Shown: positions 8,059 through 15,165 of the stretch, piece after piece
Layout of the letters: each line of letters begins with the position of its first letter
How positions within the stretch are numbered: position 1 is the stretch's first letter
Assembly: GCA_017960065.1 (NCBI GenBank)
Contig: JAGCZK010000064.1
Span: 1-15,165, forward strand
Direction of reading: 5' to 3'
From: Paludibacteraceae bacterium
GTDB lineage: Bacteria; Bacteroidota; Bacteroidia; Bacteroidales; Paludibacteraceae
DNA length: 15,165 bases
Position numbers and translations under genes: made by a program
Notes under the pieces: generated by a model
What the model saw: only the letters and a program-made list of their open reading frames with translations
Databases searched by the model: none
What the model was told of the DNA's origin: nothing

Positions 8059-8550
8059 ATGGCACAGGTTTGTTTGATTGCGGCGGTCGATGAGCATTTG
8101 GGTATCGGTTACAACAACCGGCTGCTCTGCCATCTGCCGGCCGATATGAAGCATTTTAAGTCGCTTACCGTGGGGCACACGGTGATTATGGGGCGCAAAA
8201 CCTTTGAGTCGCTGCCAAAGGGCGCATTGCCCGAGCGGCGCAACATCGTGCTGACACGCAAGGCCGATGCGGTGTTTGCGGGTTGCGAAACCGCGGCTTC
8301 GCTCCAAGAGGCGCTGGCGCTCTGTGCGGCCGACGAGCAGGTGTTCGTCATTGGCGGGGCGTCGGTGTATGCCGATGCGATGCCCTTGGCCGACCGGCTC
8401 GAAATCACGCACATCGAGGCCCGTTTCGAGGCCGACGCCTTCTTCCACGAAATCGACGACAACTGTTGGACAGCGGTGCAGGTCGAGCCCTTCGAGCCCG
8501 ACGAAAAAAACCGTTTCGCCTACTGTTTTGTGTCGTATCAGCGGCGGTAG
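8059..8550 (+). CDS. folA: Dihydrofolate reductase
   Basis: This enzyme reduces dihydrofolate to tetrahydrofolate with NADPH and is the target of trimethoprim. At 163 residues it has the usual chromosomal DHFR length. D29 in HLPADMKHF matches the catalytic D27 of E. coli. NADPH-binding motifs are MGRKTFESLP (44-53) and VIGGASVYADAMPLADRLEITHIE (from residue 97). The position of E. coli W22 holds C24 (LLCHLPAD, codon 8128-8130), a change in the active-site floor that may be lineage-typical. It follows thyA by 12 nt, the classic dTMP-cycle pairing, and is the last gene of its unit because a strong terminator begins 2 nt after its stop codon. Confidence 0.98.
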   Translation: MAQVCLIAAVDEHLGIGYNNRLLCHLPADMKHFKSLTVGHTVIMGRKTFESLPKGALPERRNIVLTRKADAVFAGCETAASLQEALALCAADEQVFVIGGASVYADAMPLADRLEITHIEARFEADAFFHEIDDNCWTAVQVEPFEPDEKNRFAYCFVSYQRR

Positions 8551-8552
8551 CC

Positions 8553-8585
8553 GGCGCGGCGGAATCCGCCCCGCGCCTTTTTTTT
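8553..8585 (+). terminator. Intrinsic terminator after folA
   Basis: A GC-rich hairpin has left arm GGCGCGGCGG (8553-8562), an AAT loop and right arm CCGCC-CC-GCGCC (8566-8577), ten base pairs with a 2-nt CC bulge. It is followed at once by eight T (8578-8585). It starts 2 nt after the folA stop codon and is placed to end the kinase-to-folA transcript before the purH promoter. Confidence 0.9.
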
Positions 8586-8616
8586 CGACAGCACGAAAAA
8601 ATCGGCCGCTCAATAC

Positions 8617-8646
8617 TTTGTATATCAAACGATTTTCGTAATTTTG
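8617..8646 (+). promoter_or_regulatory. Bacteroidota-type promoter for purH and the mre genes
   Basis: TTTG (8617-8620), 18 nt, then TAATTTTG (8639-8646) match the Bacteroides -33/-7 pattern, with a spacer slightly shorter than the usual 19-21. The same TAATTTTGCAG string occurs in the trxA promoter. Transcription would start near 8653, giving a leader of about 25 nt before the purH ATG at 8678. Its position right after the folA terminator supports it. Confidence 0.75.
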
Positions 8647-8677
8647 CAGAGCTTAATATAACCAGCAATATTCATCC

Positions 8678-10198
8678 ATGGAGCAAAAGAAAATCAAAAC
8701 CGCCCTTGTGTCGGTATTTCACAAGGAAAATCTCGACAAAATCATTTTGAAACTGCATGCCGAAGGCGTCGAAATTCTCTCGACCGGAGGCACCCAAACT
8801 TTTGTAGAATCGCTCGGCGTGCCTTGCAAGGCCGTTGAAGATCTGACCGGTTACCCCTCGATTTTGGGCGGCCGTGTCAAAACGCTCCATCCGAAAGTGT
8901 TTGGCGGCATTCTGGGCCGTCGCTCCAATGCCGGCGACCGCGACCAGATGGCGCAGTACGAAATTCCCGAAATCGACCTGGTGATTGTGGACCTGTATCC
9001 CTTTGAGAAGACTGTTGCCAGTGGCGCCGCTCCCCAAGACATCATTGAAAAAATCGACATAGGCGGTATCTCGCTCATCCGCGCCGCCGCCAAAAACTTT
9101 GCCGACGTCGTGATCGTCGCATCGCAAGACCAGTACGCCCCCTTGTGGGAGATGCTCGAGAAAAACGGCGCCCAGAGCTCGTTGGAAGAGCGCCGCTTCT
9201 TCGCCAAAGAGGCCTTTGCCGTTTCGTCGTGGTACGACTCGGCCATCTTCAACTGGTTCGACGCCGACACCAAGAGCGGCTTCCGCCTGACGCAAAACAA
9301 CCCCAAAGCCTTGCGTTACGGCGAAAACCCGCACCAGAAAGGCCAGTTCTTCGGCAAGTTCGACGAAATGTTCGACCAACTTCACGGCAAGGAAATCTCG
9401 TACAACAACCTGATCGACATCGATGCCGCCGTCAACCTGATCGGCGACTTCAACGAAACCACCTTCGCCATCCTCAAGCACAACAACGCCTGTGGCCTGG
9501 CTTCGCGCCCGACCGTACTCCAGGCTTGGAAAGACGCCTTGGCCGGCGACCCGGTTTCGGCCTTTGGCGGTGTGTTGGTGACCAATGCTCCGGTCGATGA
9601 GGCTGCCGCCGAAGAAATTAACAAGATCTTCTTCGAAGTCATCATCGCTCCCGAGTACAGCGCCAAGGCCCTCGAAATTCTCGAGCAAAAGAAGAACCGC
9701 ATCATCTTGGTGCAGAAATGCGGTATCCAAACCACTTGGCAGTGCCGCACCCTGCTCAACGGCGTGCTGGTGCAAGACCGCGACCTCAATGTGGAGCGCG
9801 CCGCCGACTTTACGCCGGTGACCGACAAAAAAGCCACTCCGGCTCAAATCGAAGACCTGATTTTCGCCAATATCATTGTCAAACATTCCAAATCCAACTC
9901 CATCGTGCTGGCCAAGAACAAACAGCTCTGCGCCAGCGGCGTGGGCCAAACCTCGCATGTCGATGCCCTCAAACAGGCCATCGAAAAAGCGCATACGTTC
10001 GAAATGGATTTGAAAGACGCCGTGATGGCTTCCGATGCCTTCTTCCCCTTCCCCGACTGTGTCGAAATCGCCCACAAGGCCGGTATTACCGCCGTGGTAC
10101 ATCCGGGAGGTTCGATCCGCGACGGAGAGTCGGTTGACTTCTGCAACAAAAACGGGGTGGCGATGGTAACGACGGGCATTCGTCATTTTAAACACTAA
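8678..10198 (+). CDS. purH: Bifunctional AICAR formyltransferase / IMP cyclohydrolase
   Basis: PurH carries out the last two steps of purine synthesis. It transfers a formyl group from 10-formyl-tetrahydrofolate to AICAR and then closes the ring to IMP. The 506 residues comprise an N-terminal MGS-like cyclohydrolase domain (about 1-200; STGGT at 35-39, GGRVKTLHPKVFGGIL from 64, DLYPFE) and a C-terminal transformylase domain. The latter has LRYGENPHQ (212-220), the catalytic Lys-His in ILKHNNACG (K267, H268), DPVSAFGGV, SDAFFPFPD and HPGGSIRD. Length is close to the bacterial norm and nothing is broken. It has its own promoter and precedes mreB by 19 nt with no terminator between, so it probably leads the purH-mre transcript. 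I recall this adjacency as common in Bacteroidota. Confidence 0.98.
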   Translation: MEQKKIKTALVSVFHKENLDKIILKLHAEGVEILSTGGTQTFVESLGVPCKAVEDLTGYPSILGGRVKTLHPKVFGGILGRRSNAGDRDQMAQYEIPEIDLVIVDLYPFEKTVASGAAPQDIIEKIDIGGISLIRAAAKNFADVVIVASQDQYAPLWEMLEKNGAQSSLEERRFFAKEAFAVSSWYDSAIFNWFDADTKSGFRLTQNNPKALRYGENPHQKGQFFGKFDEMFDQLHGKEISYNNLIDIDAAVNLIGDFNETTFAILKHNNACGLASRPTVLQAWKDALAGDPVSAFGGVLVTNAPVDEAAAEEINKIFFEVIIAPEYSAKALEILEQKKNRIILVQKCGIQTTWQCRTLLNGVLVQDRDLNVERAADFTPVTDKKATPAQIEDLIFANIIVKHSKSNSIVLAKNKQLCASGVGQTSHVDALKQAIEKAHTFEMDLKDAVMASDAFFPFPDCVEIAHKAGITAVVHPGGSIRDGESVDFCNKNGVAMVTTGIRHFKH

Positions 10199-10217
10199 AA
10201 ACCAATAAGTTAGAACT

Positions 10218-11240
10218 ATGGGATATTTTTCGTTCAAACAAGAGATAGCCGTCGATTTGGGTACGGCCAATACGATCATCATCCAAAACGGTAAGATCGT
10301 GCTCGACGAGCCGTCGATTGTGGCGCTCGACTGGAGAGCCGACCAACTGGTAGCCATTGGCGAAAAGGCACGCCAAATGCAGGGCAAGGAGCACGACAAC
10401 ATCCGTACCGTACGCCCCCTGCGCGACGGTGTGATTGCCGACTTCAAGGCCGCCGAATGGATGATTCGCGGCATGATTCAGATGATTAGCGAAAAGACGT
10501 TCTTTTCGCCTTCGCTCAAAATGGTGATTTGCATTCCTTCGGGCAGTACCGAGGTGGAACGTCGTGCCGTGCGCGACTCGTCGGAACGCGCCGGCGGCCG
10601 TGAGGTGTACATGATTTACGAACCGATGGCGGCTGCCATGGGTATCGGCCTCGATGTCGAAGCCCCCGAAGGCAACATGATTGTCGATATAGGTGGCGGT
10701 ACGACCGAAATCGCCGTCATCTCCTTGGGTGGTCTGGTCTGCAACCGTTCGATCCGTATCGCCGGTGACGACCTGACGGCCGATATCCAGGAGTACATGG
10801 GCCGCATGCACAACATCAAAGTGGGCGAACGTACGGCCGAAACCATCAAAATCAACGTGGGCAGCGCCCTGACCGAACTGGACGAGGAAGAGGCCCCCGA
10901 AGATTACATCGTTCACGGCCCGAACCGTATGACGGCCCTGCCGATGGAAGTGCCGGTTTCGTATCAGGAAATCGCCCACTGCCTCGACAAGTCGATTTCG
11001 AAAATGGAAACGGCCATCCTGAGCGCCTTGGAGCAGACGCCTCCCGAGTTGTACGCCGACATCGTGCGCAACGGTATTTACCTGACCGGTGGCGGTGCCT
11101 TGCTGAGAGGCTTGGCCAAGCGTTTCTCCGACAAGATGAACATTCCGTTCCACATCGCCGACGATCCTTTGCACGCGGTGGCCCGCGGTACGGGTATCGC
11201 CCTGAAGAATGTGGACAATTATTCGTTCTTAATGCGTTAA
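10218..11240 (+). CDS. mreB: Rod-shape-determining actin homologue MreB
   Basis: MreB forms membrane-associated actin-like filaments that orient the elongation machinery and give rod shape. At 340 residues it is typical. Nucleotide-binding motifs are phosphate-1 VDLGTANT (12-19), phosphate-2 IVDIGGGTTEIAVISLGG (155-172) and the adenosine motif YLTGGGALLRGL (288-299). RPLRDGVIADF (66-76), PSGSTEVERRAVRDS and YEPMAAAMG are also characteristic. The N-terminal MGYFSFKQE could provide membrane contact. The start follows a short A-rich leader. The downstream gap to mreC is only 48 nt and is filled by a hairpin with a U-tract, so MreB could be made in excess over MreC and MreD. Confidence 0.98.
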   Translation: MGYFSFKQEIAVDLGTANTIIIQNGKIVLDEPSIVALDWRADQLVAIGEKARQMQGKEHDNIRTVRPLRDGVIADFKAAEWMIRGMIQMISEKTFFSPSLKMVICIPSGSTEVERRAVRDSSERAGGREVYMIYEPMAAAMGIGLDVEAPEGNMIVDIGGGTTEIAVISLGGLVCNRSIRIAGDDLTADIQEYMGRMHNIKVGERTAETIKINVGSALTELDEEEAPEDYIVHGPNRMTALPMEVPVSYQEIAHCLDKSISKMETAILSALEQTPPELYADIVRNGIYLTGGGALLRGLAKRFSDKMNIPFHIADDPLHAVARGTGIALKNVDNYSFLMR

Positions 11241-11246
11241 TATCAC

Positions 11247-11288
11247 CAATCGTTTCTGAGGGCATTCTTCAGAAACGATTGTCTTTTT
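11247..11288 (+). terminator. Terminator-like hairpin abutting the mreC start codon
   Basis: Left arm CAATCGTTTCTGA (11247-11259) and right arm TCAGAAACGATTG (11269-11281) pair perfectly over 13 bp with a 9-nt loop (11260-11268). TC and five T (11284-11288) follow, and the last T touches the mreC ATG at 11289. By structure this is an intrinsic terminator, but it lies inside a co-directional gene cluster. It is therefore more likely a partial terminator, a processing site or an mRNA-stabilising stem than a full stop. The stem is AT-richer than the folA terminator and so weaker. Confidence 0.8.
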
Positions 11289-12137
11289 ATGGAGAATCTC
11301 ATTCGTTTCTTTCAGCGGTTCAGCGCCTTGATGCTGTTCATCGTGTTGGAGGTCATCGCAATCGCCTTGATGGTCAATTACAACAATTACCACCTGTCGG
11401 TCTTCATGAACTCTTCCAACGTGGTGACGGGGGGGCTGTACCATGCCACCAGCGGGGTCACCGAATACTTCGGCCTGTACGGCAAAAACGAAAAACTTTC
11501 GGTCGAGAACACCCGCCTCAAGAATGAGAACCAAAACCTCCGCAAGCAGCTGGCCGCCCTTTCGTCGCAGGTGCCCAAGGCCGCGAAGGCCGACACCGTG
11601 GTACCGGTCGAAGAGCAGTACCACTACATTCCCGCCAAGGTCATCAACAACTCGGTCAACCACTACCAAAATTACCTGACCCTCAACAAGGGCCTGCGCG
11701 ACGGCGTGCGTCCCGACATGGGCGTGGTCAGTGCCGACGGGGTGGTGGGCATTGTCATGCAGGCCTCCGACCGGTATTGCGTGGTGCTGTCGATGCTGAA
11801 CCCCAACTCGCGCATCAGCTGCCGCCTCGAAAAATGCCGCAATTTCGGTTCGCTGGTCTGGAACGGCCTCGACCCGCGCAAGGGCGATTTGATCGAGATT
11901 CCGCGCCATGCCGAAGTGCAGGCGGGCGAAAAGGTCATCACCAGCGGATTTTCTTCGATTTTCCCGGAAGGGATTGCCGTCGGAACGGTCAAGGATTTCG
12001 ACCTCAAACCCTCCGACAACTTTTACGACATAGAGATAGAACTCGCCACCGACTTCCGCAAGCTGACCTACGTCAACATCATTTCGTATGACCATCGCGC
12101 GGAGATGGTGTCGCTCGAACAACAAGTGGAAAAATAA
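11289..12137 (+). CDS. mreC: Rod-shape-determining protein MreC
   Basis: MreC is a bitopic inner-membrane protein whose periplasmic part binds and activates PBP2 in the elongasome. The 282 residues show a short cytoplasmic N-terminus, one membrane helix (about 11-30), a coiled coil (about 66-92, rich in Asn, Glu, Lys and Leu) and the two beta-barrel-like domains of MreC. Conserved blocks are LNKGLRDGVRPDMGVVSADG (132-151) and VITSGFSSIFPEGIAVGTV (216-234). ATG 11289 gives the expected N-terminus just ahead of the membrane helix; the next in-frame Met (residue 15) falls inside that helix and is unlikely. There is no Shine-Dalgarno sequence, because the upstream bases are the T-run of a hairpin. 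mreD follows after 5 nt. Confidence 0.97.
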   Translation: MENLIRFFQRFSALMLFIVLEVIAIALMVNYNNYHLSVFMNSSNVVTGGLYHATSGVTEYFGLYGKNEKLSVENTRLKNENQNLRKQLAALSSQVPKAAKADTVVPVEEQYHYIPAKVINNSVNHYQNYLTLNKGLRDGVRPDMGVVSADGVVGIVMQASDRYCVVLSMLNPNSRISCRLEKCRNFGSLVWNGLDPRKGDLIEIPRHAEVQAGEKVITSGFSSIFPEGIAVGTVKDFDLKPSDNFYDIEIELATDFRKLTYVNIISYDHRAEMVSLEQQVEK

Positions 12138-12142
12138 GGGAT

Positions 12143-12637
12143 ATGGGCCATTCGGTGTTAAAATACGGCATACAATTTGTGGTACTGGTTCTGTTACAGG
12201 TCTTCCTGTTCGGAAACTTCCACTACTTGGGCTTTATCAGTCCGTTTGTGTACCTCATTTTCCTGCTCAACCTGCCGGTGGGCATGTCGCGCCACCTGAT
12301 GCTGGTGCTGGCCTTTTTGCTGGGCCTGACCATCGACATCTTCAGCAACACCTGGGGCATTCATGCCTTTGCCTGTGTGTTGGTCACCTTTTTGCGCGGC
12401 TACTGGATCGACGGCCTGTTTCACATCGACTACGCCGGCGCCAGCCCTTCGGTGCGGGTCTTCGGTCTGATCAACTACTGCAAATATGCCATCGGCATTA
12501 TCTTTTTGCACCACACCTGCCTGTTTTTGCTCGAGGCCTTCAGCCTCCAGAACTTCTGGATTGTGCTGCTGCGTATTTTGTGCAACACCGTGCTGACCTT
12601 TGTGCTGGTGTTGTGTTACGAATTTATCCGTAGATAA
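12143..12637 (+). CDS. mreD: Rod-shape-determining membrane protein MreD
   Basis: MreD is a polytopic inner-membrane partner of MreC in the elongasome. The 164 residues are very hydrophobic, with about five or six membrane segments (roughly 8-25, 30-46, 50-67, 72-88, 108-130, 137-158). GLTIDIFSNTWGIHAF (61-76) corresponds to the moderately conserved MreD core with its intramembrane Asp. Sequence conservation in this family is low, so the call also rests on its place 5 nt after mreC and 3 nt before the PBP2 gene. The length is normal for MreD. Confidence 0.92.
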   Translation: MGHSVLKYGIQFVVLVLLQVFLFGNFHYLGFISPFVYLIFLLNLPVGMSRHLMLVLAFLLGLTIDIFSNTWGIHAFACVLVTFLRGYWIDGLFHIDYAGASPSVRVFGLINYCKYAIGIIFLHHTCLFLLEAFSLQNFWIVLLRILCNTVLTFVLVLCYEFIRR

Positions 12638-12640
12638 AAG

Positions 12641-14500
12641 ATGGCACGGAGTCTCCACAAGCAGGATTACAAACAAAGAAGCCACGGGGTCATTGCCTTT
12701 GTGCTGTTTGTAGCCGCTGTGTTTGTGTTGCGGTTGTTTTATTTGCAGATTATCGACACCTCCTTCAAGGACTCGGCCGACAGCAACGCCTTTTTGCACA
12801 AAACCATCTATCCTTCGCGCGGACTGATTTACGACCGCAACGGCAAGCTCATCGTGTCGAACCAGCCGGTGTACGACATCATGCTCATCATGCGTGAGAT
12901 GCACGATTTCGACACCCTGTCGTTTTGCAACACCATGGGCATTACGCGGGCCGAGTTTGACCAGCGGATTGCCGAAATCAAAGACCGCTCCAAGAACCCC
13001 TCTTACTCGCGCTATACGCCGCAAGTGTTCATGTCGCAGCTTTCGGGCGAGGAATACGGCCGGCTGCAAGAGCACTTGTACCGCTATTCGGGCACCTTTG
13101 TGCAGCAGCGTGTGCTCCGCGAATATGCGGTGCCGCACGGCGCCCATGCCATCGGTTCGATTGGTGAGGTGAGTCGCGCACAGATGGAGGAAGACCCCTA
13201 TTACAAAAGTGGCGACTACAAGGGGCAGTCGGGTATCGAAAAAACTTACGAGGAGCAGTTGCGCGGCCAGAAAGGGGTCGAAATCCTGTTGCGCGACGTG
13301 CACGGGCGTATCAAAGGCCGTTACCGCGGGGGCGAGCGCGACGTGGAGCCGGTGGCCGGCAAAAACGTGACCGTGGGTCTCGACATCGATCTGCAAGCCT
13401 ACGGCGAAAAGCTGATGGAAGGCAAGTTGGGCAGCATTGTGGCCATCGAACCGGCCTCCGGCGAAATTCTGGCCCTCGTGTCCAGCCCGTCGTACGACCC
13501 CTCCTTGCTCGTGGGCCGCAAACGTTCGAAAAACTATGCCGAGCTGCTGGCCGACCCCCACAAACCGCTATTCGACCGCCCGATGATGGCCCAGTACCCG
13601 CCGGGATCCACCTTCAAACTGGTGCAGGCGCTGGCCATGCAGCAGGAAGAGATTATCAACCCATCGACCTCCTTCCCCTGTTATCAGGGCTACTACTACA
13701 CACGCAGCCGCAAGTTGGGCTGCCACTCGCACTACTCGCCCCTCGACTTGCCGTCGTCCATCCAGCACTCGTGCAACGCCTACTATTGCTATTGTCTGCG
13801 CAACCTGCTCGACGGACACCTGTCGAAATACGGGTCGGTCGATTCGGCCTACAACGCCTGGCGCGGCCACGTCTGCTCGCTGGGATTCGGTAGCAAGCTC
13901 GATGTCGATTTCCCCAACGAAAAGGGCGGTCAGATACCGACCAGCGAAATGTACGACCGTATCTACGGCAAAGGCTACTGGCGCTCTTCGACCATCATCT
14001 CCATTTCCATCGGTCAGGGCGAGATTCTGGCCACGCCGCTGCAAACGGCCAACCTGGCGGCGGTCATCGCCAACAAGGGCTATTACTATACCCCTCACAT
14101 CCTCAAGGCGGTGGAGGGCGACAGCATCGATATCAAGTACCGCACCAAGCACTATTCGACCATCGACCCCAAATACTTCGACGTGGTGCAGGAGGGCATG
14201 GCCCGGGCGGTGTCGATGGGTACGGCGCGTATCGGCCAGATCGACAGCATCCCGTTTTGCGGCAAGACCGGTACGGCGCAGAACCCGCACGGCAAGGACC
14301 ACTCCATTTTCATCGCCTTCGCCCCCAAAGACGATCCGAAAATCGCCATTGCGGTCTATGTCGAAAACGCCGGCTTCGGAGCCACCTGGGCGGTTCCTAT
14401 CGCCAGTCTGATGATTGAGAAATACCTCAAGGGCTCGATTTCGCCCAAGCGCGAATACCTTGAGCAACGCATGTTGGAAGCCAAACTATATCAAGAATAA
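12641..14500 (+). CDS. mrdA: Penicillin-binding protein 2, elongasome transpeptidase
   Basis: This class B PBP crosslinks peptidoglycan during cell elongation, working with the RodA encoded next. It has 619 residues, a single N-terminal membrane anchor (about 16-36) and a pedestal/dimerisation region beginning with PSRGLIYDRNG (58-68). The transpeptidase domain contains the three active-site motifs: S323-T-F-K326 after YPPG, S377-C-N379 in IQHSCNAYY, and K542-T-G544 in FCGKTGTAQNPHG. ISIGQGEILATPLQTANLAA (around 455) is typical of the PBP2/PBP3 class. The PBP2 rather than FtsI assignment rests on the mreCD and rodA neighbours. It starts 3 nt after mreD and ends 2 nt before rodA. All catalytic residues are intact. 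Confidence 0.97.
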   Translation: MARSLHKQDYKQRSHGVIAFVLFVAAVFVLRLFYLQIIDTSFKDSADSNAFLHKTIYPSRGLIYDRNGKLIVSNQPVYDIMLIMREMHDFDTLSFCNTMGITRAEFDQRIAEIKDRSKNPSYSRYTPQVFMSQLSGEEYGRLQEHLYRYSGTFVQQRVLREYAVPHGAHAIGSIGEVSRAQMEEDPYYKSGDYKGQSGIEKTYEEQLRGQKGVEILLRDVHGRIKGRYRGGERDVEPVAGKNVTVGLDIDLQAYGEKLMEGKLGSIVAIEPASGEILALVSSPSYDPSLLVGRKRSKNYAELLADPHKPLFDRPMMAQYPPGSTFKLVQALAMQQEEIINPSTSFPCYQGYYYTRSRKLGCHSHYSPLDLPSSIQHSCNAYYCYCLRNLLDGHLSKYGSVDSAYNAWRGHVCSLGFGSKLDVDFPNEKGGQIPTSEMYDRIYGKGYWRSSTIISISIGQGEILATPLQTANLAAVIANKGYYYTPHILKAVEGDSIDIKYRTKHYSTIDPKYFDVVQEGMARAVSMGTARIGQIDSIPFCGKTGTAQNPHGKDHSIFIAFAPKDDPKIAIAVYVENAGFGATWAVPIASLMIEKYLKGSISPKREYLEQRMLEAKLYQE

Positions 14501-14502
14501 CA

Positions 14503-15165
14503 ATGGAGCGCAGATCAAATCTTGTCAAACAGCTCGACTGGTTTACCATCGTCATCTACCTGCTAATGGTCATTGCCGGGTGGTTTACCATTTATGCGGC
14601 CTGCTACGACTTTGAGCATCCGGCGGTGTTCGACTTTACGATGCGCCACGGCATGCAGCTGATCTGGATTTCGTGCGCCCTGGCGCTGGGGGTGATGGTG
14701 CTGCTCATCGACAGTAAGTTCTACAGCAACATCGCCTACCTGTTTTACGGGGGGATGATCCTACTGTTAATCCTCACCATCTTCATATCGCCCGACATCA
14801 AGGGCTCGCACTCCTGGATCAAAATCGGGGCCTTCAGCATCCAGCCCGCCGAGTTTGCCAAATATGCCACCGCCTTGTGCCTGGCGCGCTATATGAGCCG
14901 TTTTGAGTTTGACATGCACAAGATGCGCGACATCCTGACGATGGCCGCCATGATCATGGTGCCGATGGCCATCATTGTGGCGCAGAGCGAAACCGGATCG
15001 GCCCTCGTCTTTGTGTCGTTTTTGCTGATGCTTTACCGCGAGGGCATGAACGGACTGCTGCTGGTGTTGGGCTTTGTGGCGGTCGTCTTCTTCATCGTGG
15101 TGCTGCGGTTCAACAACCTGCCGGTCGAGCCCGGAATGAACCCGCCCGTCGAAGACTACGGCTAC
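14503..15165 (+). CDS. rodA: RodA, SEDS peptidoglycan glycosyltransferase, 5' part (3' end outside window)
   Basis: RodA polymerises glycan strands from lipid II at the inner membrane as the partner of PBP2. The frame from ATG 14503 stays open for 221 codons to the last base, roughly half of a typical RodA. It begins MERRSNLVKQLDWFTIVIYL, then shows successive hydrophobic segments. The SEDS signature SHSWIKIGAFSIQPAEFAK is present (about residues 104-122). AQSETGSALVF (160-170) corresponds to the Q-x-D-x-G block and carries Glu (163) where Asp is common, a conservative change. Its position 2 nt after mrdA and the SEDS block identify it; RodA rather than FtsW follows from the neighbours. The downstream periplasmic loop that carries another key Asp is outside the window. 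Confidence 0.95.
   Translation, partial: MERRSNLVKQLDWFTIVIYLLMVIAGWFTIYAACYDFEHPAVFDFTMRHGMQLIWISCALALGVMVLLIDSKFYSNIAYLFYGGMILLLILTIFISPDIKGSHSWIKIGAFSIQPAEFAKYATALCLARYMSRFEFDMHKMRDILTMAAMIMVPMAIIVAQSETGSALVFVSFLLMLYREGMNGLLLVLGFVAVVFFIVVLRFNNLPVEPGMNPPVEDYGY

Noticed and set aside
8578..8600. A T-rich/A-rich inverted repeat (TTTTTCG...CGAAAAA) after the folA terminator, a possible reverse-strand terminator
   Set aside because: The pairing is almost all A-T, and no minus-strand gene converges on this site.
5227..8628. An open frame of 1133 codons on the minus strand opposite the PorE-like gene, thyA and folA
   Set aside because: It lies wholly antisense to three well-recognised genes, and its translation is low-complexity (His, Val, Gly, Arg, Leu) with no recognisable domain. 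Such long antisense frames arise in GC-rich genes that avoid TTA, CTA and TCA codons.
8672..10474. An open frame of 600 codons on the minus strand opposite purH and the start of mreB
   Set aside because: It is a codon-bias shadow of purH: same strand-opposite register, no family resemblance, and no leader or promoter of its own.
12194..13561. A minus-strand frame of 455 codons opposite mreD and mrdA
   Set aside because: The product is rich in Gln and His without a recognisable fold and sits entirely opposite conserved genes, so it is a shadow frame.
1..15165. Search for an accessory or novel system (mobile element, toxin-antitoxin, CRISPR, phage, biosynthetic cluster)
   Set aside because: Every stretch of coding capacity is taken up by well-known core genes. 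I saw no transposase, integrase, direct-repeat array or tRNA.

Overview
All recognisable genes lie on the + strand, packed end to end, and the window reads as chromosomal core sequence from a Bacteroidota bacterium, most likely of the order Bacteroidales. The reasons are an RprX/RprY-like two-component pair, a PorE-like multidomain OmpA lipoprotein, the purH-mreB-mreC-mreD-mrdA-rodA order, promoter elements of the TTTG / TAnnTTTG type, and A-rich leaders without clear Shine-Dalgarno sequences. Genes are GC-rich and the few intergenic gaps are AT-rich. The species cannot be named from this stretch.

Layout. (1) 1-2676: 3' part of dnaE, the replicative polymerase alpha subunit, cut by the window start. 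(2) 2754-3068: trxA with its own promoter overlapping the dnaE stop. (3) 3069-3248: the only sizeable intergenic region, holding a perfect 28-nt palindrome with a degenerate neighbour copy, then an AT-rich promoter region with repeated TGTTAA boxes. (4) 3249-8550: a tight five-gene unit made of a sensor kinase, an OmpR-type regulator, a PorE-like lipoprotein, thyA and folA. Gaps range from a 4-nt overlap to 12 nt, and the unit ends at a strong intrinsic terminator. (5) 8678-15165: purH with its own promoter, followed by the rod-shape/elongasome genes mreB, mreC, mreD, mrdA (PBP2) and the start of rodA, which is cut by the window end.

How the genes work together. The last block encodes most of the elongasome: the MreB filament, its membrane partners MreC and MreD, the PBP2 transpeptidase and the RodA glycosyltransferase. 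The middle block joins signalling (kinase and regulator) to a lipoprotein predicted to tie the outer membrane to peptidoglycan and probably to serve type IX secretion, followed by the dTMP/tetrahydrofolate pair ThyA and FolA. PurH uses 10-formyl-tetrahydrofolate, so folate metabolism runs across both blocks.

I see no mobile element, CRISPR array, phage gene or clearly new multi-gene system. The most unusual signals are regulatory: a 13-bp perfect hairpin with a U-tract whose last T touches the mreC start codon, a near-copy of one of its arms inside mreC, the palindrome after trxA, the TGTTAA boxes before the kinase, and six cysteines in the kinase's predicted periplasmic domain.
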